Origin: a virus
DNA: 63,346 nt
Reading direction: 5' to 3' (one strand)
IMG/VR virus record: IMGVR_UViG_3300033153_008411
Location: 1-63,346 of that record
Shown here: piece by piece, positions 1 through 8,117 of the stretch
Layout of the letters: each line of letters begins with the position of its first letter
How positions within the stretch are numbered: position 1 is the stretch's first letter
The notes under the pieces: model-generated
Told to the model about the DNA's origin: nothing
Seen by the model: only the letters and a program-made list of their open reading frames with translations
The model's database searches: none
Translations under genes and position numbers: made by a program

Positions 1-3000
1 GGATCTGTTGGAATAGTTTGTAAAGTAACAATTAAATCAAATTGATTTTTTACATGACCAAATACTGAGTTTGTTGAATAAGCACCATCACCCCACATCT
101 CATCTAAAAAATCATTCCACCAACAGTACGATTCTGCGTATGTACCTGTCCATGTATAAATTGGTAATGACCCAAATTGTTCAGAATAATTTTCTTCAAT
201 TTTATATGATGTAGCATTCATTCTTAAACGAACATCTAAACTTGAAAGGGGAGTATCCACCCACGCATATACTGTTCTTGAAGTTGAATCTTTACATACA
301 AATGCTGATCCTTGATCAGGAAAATTAGAAGTTCTTGCACTCGAAAAAGCTATATAAGTTGTTTGATCACCACTTGCACCCAATAATGTTCCAACCCACG
401 CTGATTTAGTTGGTGTTGTTACTCTTTTAGTTGTCGTTCCGGTATATGGAGATCCTGGCCCTTCAGCTAATGCAAATCTTGCATTTTCGTATCTAGGTGA
501 TAGATCAAATGTCCATCTCTTGTGCATTAAAGTAGACCACAATAAAGTCGAGACTGTATCTGGTGAAGCACCCGTAAAATATTTGTCTTGAATTTCTCGG
601 TGATCTCCAGCTAACAAATCGTCGATTGTTTTACTGTAAGCCGTTTGTATAGATTCTTCGTTTCCGTTAGTAGCTGGTTTTAATGGATTAAGATATATAT
701 CTGGATAAGTCGGTAAATCATCTGTATCATCAGCCCCTTCAGCACTGCTTGATTTTAAGTCTGGATTACCGGATTCAATAATATCATCTGACCCGGTTGG
801 ATCTAACCAACCCATCAAGGATAAAAATTCAGTATCATCTATTGTGGTACAATCCTTGCCTGTGGCATCACCTGAATATACCCAACCTGATTTTTGTTGT
901 AACCCGTGACAAACAATTCTTAATTCAGCCCACGTTGTATAGTCTGTTTTTTTTCGGAGTAATAATACTTCATCTAGTACATTAGGAGTTGTTACGATTC
1001 CGCCAGATACATCGAATCGTAGCATTGTTACAGTCTCACCAGAAAGTGTATCATCTGATAATAAAGTAAATCCTAATTGTTCATACGTAGTATCGAATGT
1101 TGTTAATTCAGTTAAATATCCGTACTCAACTAATACTTCCCAATCTTCAGTCGGGTATGTAGTAAATGTCAAAGCTGTAATTGCTGAAGTCGTAGCAGTT
1201 CCGGCTATTGTTACACCATCGTACGAACCTGATATAATACCAGCGTTTGTGCATGTTGCAGCTTCGTAAGTATCTGTTTCATTCCTGAATTTTATTTTAA
1301 TAGAATCTAATGCAACTGTTCGGGCTACTGCTTCAGAGTCTTCAAAATCGTAAGTTGACGATCCGGTTAAATCTGTTAAATTAAAAACATTAGCGTTCAG
1401 TTTTCCAAATGTCATTCCACTTTCGACTGATGTAACTAAAGTTGCGTACTTTACAACTATATCATCAGCGTCTATTGCTTGACCTTTCATGAATTTTAAT
1501 ACTAGTTCTTTTGAACTTGATGTATAAGTACAATTCGCAACATCAAGATAAATCGACATGAAAGATCCAACGTCTGTACCCGCCCCTATTTGTTCGTCGT
1601 TTTGCCAGATCTGAAAACTAATAGGTGCCGCATCTGTTGCTAAAGTTTTTTCAAAAGTTTTGTCTGTATTATTCCATACTAATGTCTCTGTTGTTAAACT
1701 ATCATAGTCTGTCGTATCTTCTGTAAATGCTAATGTCATTGTAGTATTATTAGCTAATGAGGTAGCGGCTGTACAATTTGCATTAGGTGCTGTTGCAGTA
1801 TCCCACTCAAAGACTAAATCATTCCATAAGGATGCTTCAGTATCGTAACCAAAAATTTTTACGTAATTAAATGCGGCTGTTGTTGTATTATACAATGAAC
1901 AATCTATCAGTAATGGCCAAGTTGGTATTATTTTAGAAGTATATATTAAAGTGTCACCATCATCAGCGTAATAGTTCACTTCATTATCAACAATTTCAAT
2001 TGAAAAAGGATTATGTAATTCATAGCTTTCACCAAAATCTAAATCAATTATATTGACTCCATTTTCGTATACATAAACTTTATCACTTTGTGCTGTATCC
2101 CAATATAAAGTGTAATCTATATCCGTAGAATTATCTGGATTGCCGTTCGTGATTCCTATCATTCTACTTGTTGAATTTTCCGAAACATCAACTTTTAATC
2201 TAAGACCTTGTTCAGTGTACGTTGTATTTGAACTTGCTCCAGCATCAGACCATGTAGTATCTGATCCACCCGATTTGTACAACCGTGTTTCTTTGTACTT
2301 GAGTGTTATTGTTTTAGTACCTAGATTTAGATTCGAATTATCTTCGTCTATACAAATTCCTGTTGATGTATTCCCGGCTGGTACATTTACAATATTTCCG
2401 TGTGAATCAATTGATCCTAATTGATATGTACTTGCCTTGACTTGTGCAATTTCTGTATCATCACCTGTATAATAGATATCTTCGTAATCAAGAATAGTTT
2501 CAAACCCGCTTTCAAGTAATAATAAATTAGCAAATTTTTCTTCTATTTCTTCGATGAATGTCGGATTTGCTGTAGCATCTGCATCGTTTTCATTGACAAG
2601 CACTAAGTCGGTTTTATGTCTAGTTGCGAAAAAATTTCCCCAATAATCTTCGTGTGTACTTGTCAATGAAAAAGTTTTTCCATCGGATAACTCGTACGAT
2701 GTATCATAGTTGTTCCCTGAGATTTCTGGTCCTTTAGTAACGCTTGCAACTGTTTGAGTATAATCATTCGTAAAATTGTTAGTCTGAAAATGATCTTCAT
2801 CAGATGCTCCATTCAAAACAGCTCTTTGTTGTGCTAGTTCTTTACAATTTTCGTATTGAGTTTTTGCACTCGAACCAATATCAGCGGCAACGGCATCACC
2901 TAAACTTTCTATTGTTTCTTCAGCTAATAACATTTTATCAAAAATATCCAGCCTAGCTGTAACAACTTGATTTGGTAGATCTGTTAATTTACTTTGTAAA

Positions 3001-3029
3001 TCTATAATTTTTTCTTCTATTTTTCCCAT
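1..3029 (-). CDS. Large fibre/baseplate-associated virion protein, C-terminus outside window
   Basis: The frame opens at ATG 3029 (MGKIEEKIID) and stays open to the window edge, about 1,009 residues, so the stop lies outside. The first ~90 residues look helical; the rest is Thr/Ser/Asp/Gly-rich and beta-like, as in fibre proteins. Residues about 254-400 form a module also present in the 14906-18289 protein (both have VYENG, YYA.(D/N)(D/N)G and PTWP followed by DCS-Y). I associate that kind of module with concanavalin-like, possibly sugar-binding, folds. It is the last visible gene of the tail run, so a baseplate-attached fibre or wedge role is likely but inferred. Confidence 0.7.
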   Translation of the reverse strand, partial: MGKIEEKIIDLQSKLTDLPNQVVTARLDIFDKMLLAEETIESLGDAVAADIGSSAKTQYENCKELAQQRAVLNGASDEDHFQTNNFTNDYTQTVASVTKGPEISGNNYDTSYELSDGKTFSLTSTHEDYWGNFFATRHKTDLVLVNENDADATANPTFIEEIEEKFANLLLLESGFETILDYEDIYYTGDDTEIAQVKASTYQLGSIDSHGNIVNVPAGNTSTGICIDEDNSNLNLGTKTITLKYKETRLYKSGGSDTTWSDAGASSNTTYTEQGLRLKVDVSENSTSRMIGITNGNPDNSTDIDYTLYWDTAQSDKVYVYENGVNIIDLDFGESYELHNPFSIEIVDNEVNYYADDGDTLIYTSKIIPTWPLLIDCSLYNTTTAAFNYVKIFGYDTEASLWNDLVFEWDTATAPNANCTAATSLANNTTMTLAFTEDTTDYDSLTTETLVWNNTDKTFEKTLATDAAPISFQIWQNDEQIGAGTDVGSFMSIYLDVANCTYTSSSKELVLKFMKGQAIDADDIVVKYATLVTSVESGMTFGKLNANVFNLTDLTGSSTYDFEDSEAVARTVALDSIKIKFRNETDTYEAATCTNAGIISGSYDGVTIAGTATTSAITALTFTTYPTEDWEVLVEYGYLTELTTFDTTYEQLGFTLLSDDTLSGETVTMLRFDVSGGIVTTPNVLDEVLLLRKKTDYTTWAELRIVCHGLQQKSGWVYSGDATGKDCTTIDDTEFLSLMGWLDPTGSDDIIESGNPDLKSSSAEGADDTDDLPTYPDIYLNPLKPATNGNEESIQTAYSKTIDDLLAGDHREIQDKYFTGASPDTVSTLLWSTLMHKRWTFDLSPRYENARFALAEGPGSPYTGTTTKRVTTPTKSAWVGTLLGASGDQTTYIAFSSARTSNFPDQGSAFVCKDSTSRTVYAWVDTPLSSLDVRLRMNATSYKIEENYSEQFGSLPIYTWTGTYAESYCWWNDFLDEMWGDGAYSTNSVFGHVKNQFDLIVTLQTIPTD

Positions 3030-3035
3030 GTTCTT

Positions 3036-3521
3036 TTATTGTAATGGACCCATCGGTGGAATAAAATCTGGTCCGACACCAGTTCCATAAACCTGTCCAG
3101 TTTTTGTGTAATCGTCAATTGCACCGGCTAATTTTTGTGCGTGATCTGTAAATTTATTAAATTCACTAAAGGCATCTTGCAACCCACTTTTAAGAACTGC
3201 TTTTTGAGCACTCGACATTCCGCCTATTCCGTGTTTACCACCCGTGATGATAATAGCTAAAAAACCACTATCGATAGCATCGGCCATTTTGTTTGCCGCT
3301 TCGCTGTTCTTTTTAAATCCGTTATTCACTTCACTTAATCCAGCTATAAGAATCGGTTTTGCTGGTGCTGCATTTACTGATCCACCCAGATTAGATAAAC
3401 CCATACTCCAATAATCTGCTATTGCATTAGCAAGACCTTTTGCATTTGTTATTCCCATTTTATTAAATTTACTGTACATATCTGTTAATGCACCTTGTAG
3501 TGTTGCTTTAATTAGTGGCAT
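3036..3521 (-). CDS. Small tail-module protein with three internal repeats
   Basis: 161 residues from ATG 3521, which directly follows the stop of the spike needle gene; the longer reading of this frame begins inside that gene and is less likely. Three repeats of about 35 residues are visible: L(K)xxLQxAL(T/S)(D/E)-YSKFNK...LANAIADY, a looser copy with GLSEVNNGFKK...MADAIDSG, and LQDAFSEFNKF...LAGAIDDY. They look like helix-turn-helix hairpins separated by Gly/Pro linkers. I do not recognise the family. Position between spike and fibre genes suggests a virion or tail-assembly part. Confidence 0.7.
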   Translation of the reverse strand: MPLIKATLQGALTDMYSKFNKMGITNAKGLANAIADYWSMGLSNLGGSVNAAPAKPILIAGLSEVNNGFKKNSEAANKMADAIDSGFLAIIITGGKHGIGGMSSAQKAVLKSGLQDAFSEFNKFTDHAQKLAGAIDDYTKTGQVYGTGVGPDFIPPMGPLQ

Positions 3522-3522
3522 A

Positions 3523-4806
3523 TTAACCTGAAAAGAAAACTTTTTTAGATAATAATTTTGGTAAAGGTGCTTTAATTGCAACACCAGTATCACCATTTGT
3601 TCCGAAATGTTTATGATCTTTCAGCCAATTTAATGTATCTGATCCTAATAATATACTTTCACTTGCGCTACTCGATCCTAAAGATACCGTTTTAGCATCC
3701 AAGACAGCACTAATTAATCCTTTTAATGTTGCTACTCCAGCGAGTGTTAAAGATAATTGAGATGAGGCACCACCCGGCCCGCAACTTTGTGTAATATTTC
3801 CGACTGTTGCTTCTACTACCCAATTTCCAAGTTGTACACTAAGAACATACGTATCAGGCGAAGGTAATTGACTAACCCCTGAGATAACATCTGTTCTAAT
3901 TCCAACTACTGAATACAAAGAATCACCAGCTGATACAAAATTTAATCCATCTTGTGCTGTAAGATAAATTCCATCAGCTGCAATTGTCCTAGCACCCATT
4001 ACTTTTTCTTCGTACCCACCATCAACTAATAATGTTTGGCTTGATACGTTGTACACAATTTCTGGTGCTTCTAGTATAATTCTTGTCTTTGATTTTATTC
4101 CTACATCTCCACCCGCATCGACAATATACGCTTGTTTCATTTCGAACACAAAATTACTACTTGATGTGAATACTCCCTCTTTAAAAGAAGCAGTCAAAAA
4201 AGCATCGGCGTTTAATCGTATACTTCCGTTCGAAGAAACGTAAAAATCTTTACCAGTAGAAAAAACAAAATCTTGTTGAGCTGAAATTTGTCCACGTTTA
4301 CCTTTAATTCCTAATGAATAATCACCACCGACAATGTACTCTAAATGACCACCGACTAAATTAGTAAAATCATCTTTTGTTTTAATTATGTATGACCCAT
4401 CTGGCCGCATTTCCCAATACGTACCTGTTGTATGCAATAAACGAATTCTTTCGTTGTTTAAAGTATAATCATACAGGAATTGTAACCTTTTTGTTGGATC
4501 GTCTCGTTTCTTTCGATCAAATAAAACACTGACAGTATCCGACTCTGTGTATTCTGTTAATGGTGTTGGTTCACCTAATGCGAACGCATCACTTACTGGT
4601 TGTGTCACGATTGCACCATCAGGTAAAACTTCTACTCCGACTGTCTCAATTGGTATATTTTCAAGAATAATATTTTCAAAAATTTCTTTGTCGGGTGTAT
4701 CAAGAACATTAATACTCGGATTTGGTATTACATTACCATCAGCATCGGTACTAATAATCTGTGATTGCTCTGATACACTAGATTTAATTTCTAATTTTTC
4801 TGCCAT
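3523..4806 (-). CDS. Baseplate spike needle (gp5 C-terminal/VgrG-like beta-helix)
   Basis: 427 residues. The middle (about 120-300) is made of short beta-strand repeats rich in G, D, S and alternating hydrophobics (DGSYIIKTKDDF, GSIRLNADAF, AGGDVGIKSKTRIILEAPEI), the pattern of the triple-stranded beta-helix in T4 gp5 and VgrG needles. The C-terminus holds DHKHFGTNGDTG, like the His-rich tips of phage spikes. It lacks an OB-fold; that domain is the separate gene directly upstream (4806-5198), joined by a TAATG stop/start overlap. I infer that the two assemble into one central spike. No lysozyme domain is visible. Confidence 0.8.
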   Translation of the reverse strand: MAEKLEIKSSVSEQSQIISTDADGNVIPNPSINVLDTPDKEIFENIILENIPIETVGVEVLPDGAIVTQPVSDAFALGEPTPLTEYTESDTVSVLFDRKKRDDPTKRLQFLYDYTLNNERIRLLHTTGTYWEMRPDGSYIIKTKDDFTNLVGGHLEYIVGGDYSLGIKGKRGQISAQQDFVFSTGKDFYVSSNGSIRLNADAFLTASFKEGVFTSSSNFVFEMKQAYIVDAGGDVGIKSKTRIILEAPEIVYNVSSQTLLVDGGYEEKVMGARTIAADGIYLTAQDGLNFVSAGDSLYSVVGIRTDVISGVSQLPSPDTYVLSVQLGNWVVEATVGNITQSCGPGGASSQLSLTLAGVATLKGLISAVLDAKTVSLGSSSASESILLGSDTLNWLKDHKHFGTNGDTGVAIKAPLPKLLSKKVFFSG

Positions 4807-5198
4807 TAAGCTTCCGTCTTTTCTGGTATACTACTTTGTACAAGTACAAATTCATCTTGTTTTTCTAGAATCGTCTGTGTTGAATATCGCACAAATCCTA
4901 ACCACACAATAAACATCGGATTTCTTGGATTTGGAAACATCACCCAAACCCAATCGTTAAGTTCTGGTAATTCTGCCTTTGCTCGAATAGGTGAACAATG
5001 AGTTGCCCATATTCCATAATCATCTGGTTCAATTCCTAGTTTATCAAGGATATTTTCGTCTGTTAAGTCTTCGTGAACTCCTAATACACGAACTAAAATT
5101 CTTTCTTGATTTTTTGGATCTTTGACTTTTATTACTTTTGCAACTTTAAGACCGTTTAAGTCCATTCGAGTTACAAAAGGCATTTCATCTATTTTCAT
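4806..5198 (-). CDS. OB-fold spike/hub protein (gp5 N-terminal domain-like)
   Basis: 130 residues with beta-barrel character: VTRMDLNGLKVAKVIKVKDP, then RILVRVLGV, an acidic loop, GIWATHCSPIRA, and a WVWVMFPNPRNPMFIVWLGF strand pair. This is the layout of the OB-fold at the start of T4 gp5 and of phage gpV spikes, which joins the hub to the needle. Its start overlaps the hub gene's stop by ATGA and its stop overlaps the needle gene's start by TAATG, so the three are translationally coupled. Standalone OB and needle genes differ from T4, where they are one polypeptide with a lysozyme in between. Confidence 0.75.
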   Translation of the reverse strand: MKIDEMPFVTRMDLNGLKVAKVIKVKDPKNQERILVRVLGVHEDLTDENILDKLGIEPDDYGIWATHCSPIRAKAELPELNDWVWVMFPNPRNPMFIVWLGFVRYSTQTILEKQDEFVLVQSSIPEKTEA

Positions 5199-6658
5199 AT
5201 TATGAACCCCGGCCCTTCACTTATATCTAAATTTTCTAGATCGCTTTTACTTGCCTTGTCAAAATCTTCATCTGTTTGTTCTTGGCTATCCCATGTTAAG
5301 GCATTTTCATTTTGAAAATTGTTGTATCCTTCACGAACTACTACAATAGAATTTGAATAAAATTTTCTTTTTATTACGTGTACATTTTCCTTGACAAGAT
5401 ACCGTCCAGATAGTTGTGGATCTTTTGCATCACCTGATTCAGCTTTAGGAACAATAATTTGAATTTGTCTACCGATCTTTTTTGTCTCTGGATCTCCTTC
5501 TGTTAAAATATTTAGCTTTAACATGTCGGCCATTAACAAAGATGTTTTCGTGGCGGCTTTTCCTTTAGTCATTAAATCTGTATCGTAATCTTTTGTTCCG
5601 TCTGGTGCAATCACTGTGTTGGTATTCGGATAATCAAACGCACTCTTTAACGTTCCGAAATTGTCATGAAGTAAGAATTTTCGTACTGGAAATCCTTCTG
5701 ATAATCTCCACTGTTGAAAAGGTTCATCACCACCGGCAACATTTCTTATCGGTAAAGCAACACCTTTGTCGAAATCAAATCCCATAGTAGTTGAATTAGC
5801 AACTCCAGTATCGGCAATAATTGCCGCATCAAATGATTGCATTACTTCGATATTATGTATTCTGTATATACTATGCTGATCGGGTACTTTTGTTGATAAA
5901 ACAGATGCCTCTTCGAATTCATTCCTTGATAGAGTTTCATCGTTTGTGGTATAGTTATCATCATCTTGCATTAAAAAATCTAATGGTGCGAAATTAATCC
6001 AATTACCACCACCCGGATTTTCTTTTATATTTGTCCATAATACGTACGCTCCACTTGTATGATCTTCTGTGGCATCCTCTTGTTTTCGAATAGCTATTGA
6101 CATCAAATAATTCAAAGATTCCATGATAGTCCATTTTGGAGTAATGAATCTTTCAATAGTCCCTTCAGTTTCGATCCACATTTCATCATTCGGAACACCA
6201 CCACAAGTTTCAACTAAATCTTTTACTATATCACTAATTTTCCATCCTTCACCATCAACTGAATTTGATTTGGTATAAGCTTTAGTCATCTTCATAGTGA
6301 AAGCATTTACTGACCACCGGGTTTCGAAATTTACAGCAATAGCATTATGTATTGAAGTATCGACTGTTGTAATAATGTCACCGTGACCATTTGAAACAAT
6401 AAAATTAGTACCTGAAAAATGAAAATTTTGTTCACGAATTTTCATATGTAAATTGATTTCGTCGTATCCAATAAGTTGAGTTTGTAATTTGATATCATCG
6501 AAATCCTGTAAAACGACACGTCCGGTTATACCCGGATAATCTAATTGTTCTTCTATCTCGACTTCAACAATTTTTGATGTATCAACTTGATAACCGTTCA
6601 GTGAAAATCGTTCGTACGTGATCTGAGGTTCTGATATATTTAAAGGTTCTTGTGTCAT
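5195..6658 (-). CDS. Baseplate hub protein, gp27-like
   Basis: 487 residues. The N-terminal part (SLNGYQVDTSKIVEVEIEEQ, then GRVVLQDFDDI and a second barrel with HMKIREQNFHFSGTNFIV) matches the paired tube-like beta-barrels of gp27/gpD hub proteins, which form the pseudo-sixfold ring below the tail tube. The helical insert near 150-200 (KISDIVKDLVE...ESLNYLMSIAIRKQ) fits the family. Gene order (tube, tape measure, tube end, gp53, hub, spike) supports the call. It is coupled to gp53 upstream through a TAATG overlap at 6658. Confidence 0.8.
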   Translation of the reverse strand: MTQEPLNISEPQITYERFSLNGYQVDTSKIVEVEIEEQLDYPGITGRVVLQDFDDIKLQTQLIGYDEINLHMKIREQNFHFSGTNFIVSNGHGDIITTVDTSIHNAIAVNFETRWSVNAFTMKMTKAYTKSNSVDGEGWKISDIVKDLVETCGGVPNDEMWIETEGTIERFITPKWTIMESLNYLMSIAIRKQEDATEDHTSGAYVLWTNIKENPGGGNWINFAPLDFLMQDDDNYTTNDETLSRNEFEEASVLSTKVPDQHSIYRIHNIEVMQSFDAAIIADTGVANSTTMGFDFDKGVALPIRNVAGGDEPFQQWRLSEGFPVRKFLLHDNFGTLKSAFDYPNTNTVIAPDGTKDYDTDLMTKGKAATKTSLLMADMLKLNILTEGDPETKKIGRQIQIIVPKAESGDAKDPQLSGRYLVKENVHVIKRKFYSNSIVVVREGYNNFQNENALTWDSQEQTDEDFDKASKSDLENLDISEGPGFII

Positions 6659-7191
6659 TATAAATTAAGATTCACGTTTAGTGTATTCGTAAAAACCCTT
6701 GATTTAAACTGTTCAATTAATTCGTACAGGTGTTCTATTTTTAGGACTTCGACTTTTCTTCTATTTTCGTTCCAATCAAATAATAATGTGTAGTATCCAT
6801 CACTCGAATATTTGTCTTCTATAGATGAATATAAATCCCTGAGTGTAATCAATTGGTCGTTCGTCAAAGGCCAATCGGTGAAACCATTATGCATATCGTT
6901 GAATAATACTATAGCCCACCAAAAATCTTCTGATCCGTAATATTTGATTGCTAAGTCTTCTGGCAATTCTCCCTCTTGAACATAATGAACCAGAAACGTT
7001 CCACCTTTTTCTTTGAACTGATCTATTAAATCGGCGTGTTCAAATATGTTTTTTACCGTGGCAATTACTGGTTGTTTGTTATTAAGATTCAGCGTAAATC
7101 TATCATCTGAATATTTAGTAATATAAGCATTTAGATTTATGGTTGTGTCGATTAACTGATCTGTAAAAGAATAATTTGGATATAATGGCAT
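6658..7191 (-). CDS. Baseplate wedge protein, gp53-like
   Basis: 177 residues. The signature block GELPEDLAIKYYGSEDFWWAI and the following LFNDMHNGFTDWPLTNDQL match the conserved core of T4 gp53, a LysM-like fold that clamps wedges to the hub. The N-terminus MPLYPNYSF and the terminal beta segment are also usual for the family, and the length is close to T4 gp53. It lies between the tube-end protein and the hub, as expected for baseplate genes. Confidence 0.85.
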   Translation of the reverse strand: MPLYPNYSFTDQLIDTTINLNAYITKYSDDRFTLNLNNKQPVIATVKNIFEHADLIDQFKEKGGTFLVHYVQEGELPEDLAIKYYGSEDFWWAIVLFNDMHNGFTDWPLTNDQLITLRDLYSSIEDKYSSDGYYTLLFDWNENRRKVEVLKIEHLYELIEQFKSRVFTNTLNVNLNL

Positions 7192-7194
7192 TTG

Positions 7195-8115
7195 TTAATC
7201 CTTTTTTGTTGAAGATGGTGCCGATCTTGCATTCGGAAACATCGCTTTAAAACTTAAAGATAGTTTTGCATCTGTTGGTGCGAAATTAATTCCTCTTGCT
7301 GTTAGTTCATCTGAATTAAAATAAGTCATTGAATCAGCAAAATTTCCATACGATACTTTAAATGATTCAAGGACCATAAAACTGAATCCAAAAAAAGCAT
7401 TACTTCTGGCTGTTGTTACAGTAGGATTGAAAATACGGATATCAAATATAGGTGGATAACGATATGTATTCACTCCAGCTGCGTCTAATAAATCATTATC
7501 GTTATTTAAAAGATCGCCTAAAGTTAAACTTTCAAATATTGGTCTTGAAGAATTTCGAAAAAAATCTATAATATTTACCATCTGCTCGACTTCATCTATA
7601 TTCTTTGGCAAGAACGTGTATTCTAAAGGTAATTCAGCGTGACTTGTTCCTTTGTACGTCATAACTTCATTCGGTGCTAACGTCCTACCAAAATTTGCTG
7701 AGAACGATCCTTCGATTCCACCTAATCCCTTTAATCCTTCGGATGCCATTTTTGTTAAGAAAGCTGGTCCTGTATCTTTTAAAGCGGCTGTTGATAGAGA
7801 TTTCGCTATTCCGACTATTGATCCGAATTTATCTTCTGGGTTGAATGTCGCTTTACTGAATGCTTCTTTTACACCACCTATAGGAATTATATTTTCGTTC
7901 GACCATGTTGCATTAACTGCATCACCAAATCCACCGGGTATAGGTAATTGAAGTCTAGCGACAATTTCAGTCTCTTCGACGTTTGCATTAGCTGTCGTTT
8001 TGTTTGTTGTAGCTAATGCATATTGAGCTTGAGAAGGTGCTTTGTAATTCGAAGCAATTAATTCTAAATGCATTTTTGAACTTATTGTATCTGGATACTT
8101 ATATCTTACTGCCAT
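7195..8115 (-). CDS. Tail tube-baseplate junction protein (gp48/gp54-like)
   Basis: 306 residues starting MAVRYKYPD. A C-terminal tube-like beta domain is seen around 200-295 (YRYPPIFDIRIFNP, NAFFGFSFMVLESFKVSYGN, AKLSLSFKAMFPNA), preceded by LPLEYTFLPKNIDEVEQM and an Ala/Gly-rich middle. gp48 and gp54 of T4 have a tube-like domain and cap the hub to start tail-tube polymerisation. The place directly after the tape measure agrees. Whether it is closer to gp48 or gp54 cannot be decided here. Confidence 0.7.
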   Translation of the reverse strand: MAVRYKYPDTISSKMHLELIASNYKAPSQAQYALATTNKTTANANVEETEIVARLQLPIPGGFGDAVNATWSNENIIPIGGVKEAFSKATFNPEDKFGSIVGIAKSLSTAALKDTGPAFLTKMASEGLKGLGGIEGSFSANFGRTLAPNEVMTYKGTSHAELPLEYTFLPKNIDEVEQMVNIIDFFRNSSRPIFESLTLGDLLNNDNDLLDAAGVNTYRYPPIFDIRIFNPTVTTARSNAFFGFSFMVLESFKVSYGNFADSMTYFNSDELTARGINFAPTDAKLSLSFKAMFPNARSAPSSTKKD

Positions 8116-8117
8116 AA

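Noticed and set aside
2140-2424. Plus-strand open frames opposite the large structural genes (also near 8788-9321, 13504-13875, 20746-21063, 47813-48235 and others)
   Set aside because: They lie fully inside convincing minus-strand genes, have low-complexity or mirror-like composition, no ribosome sites, and no neighbours on the plus strand.
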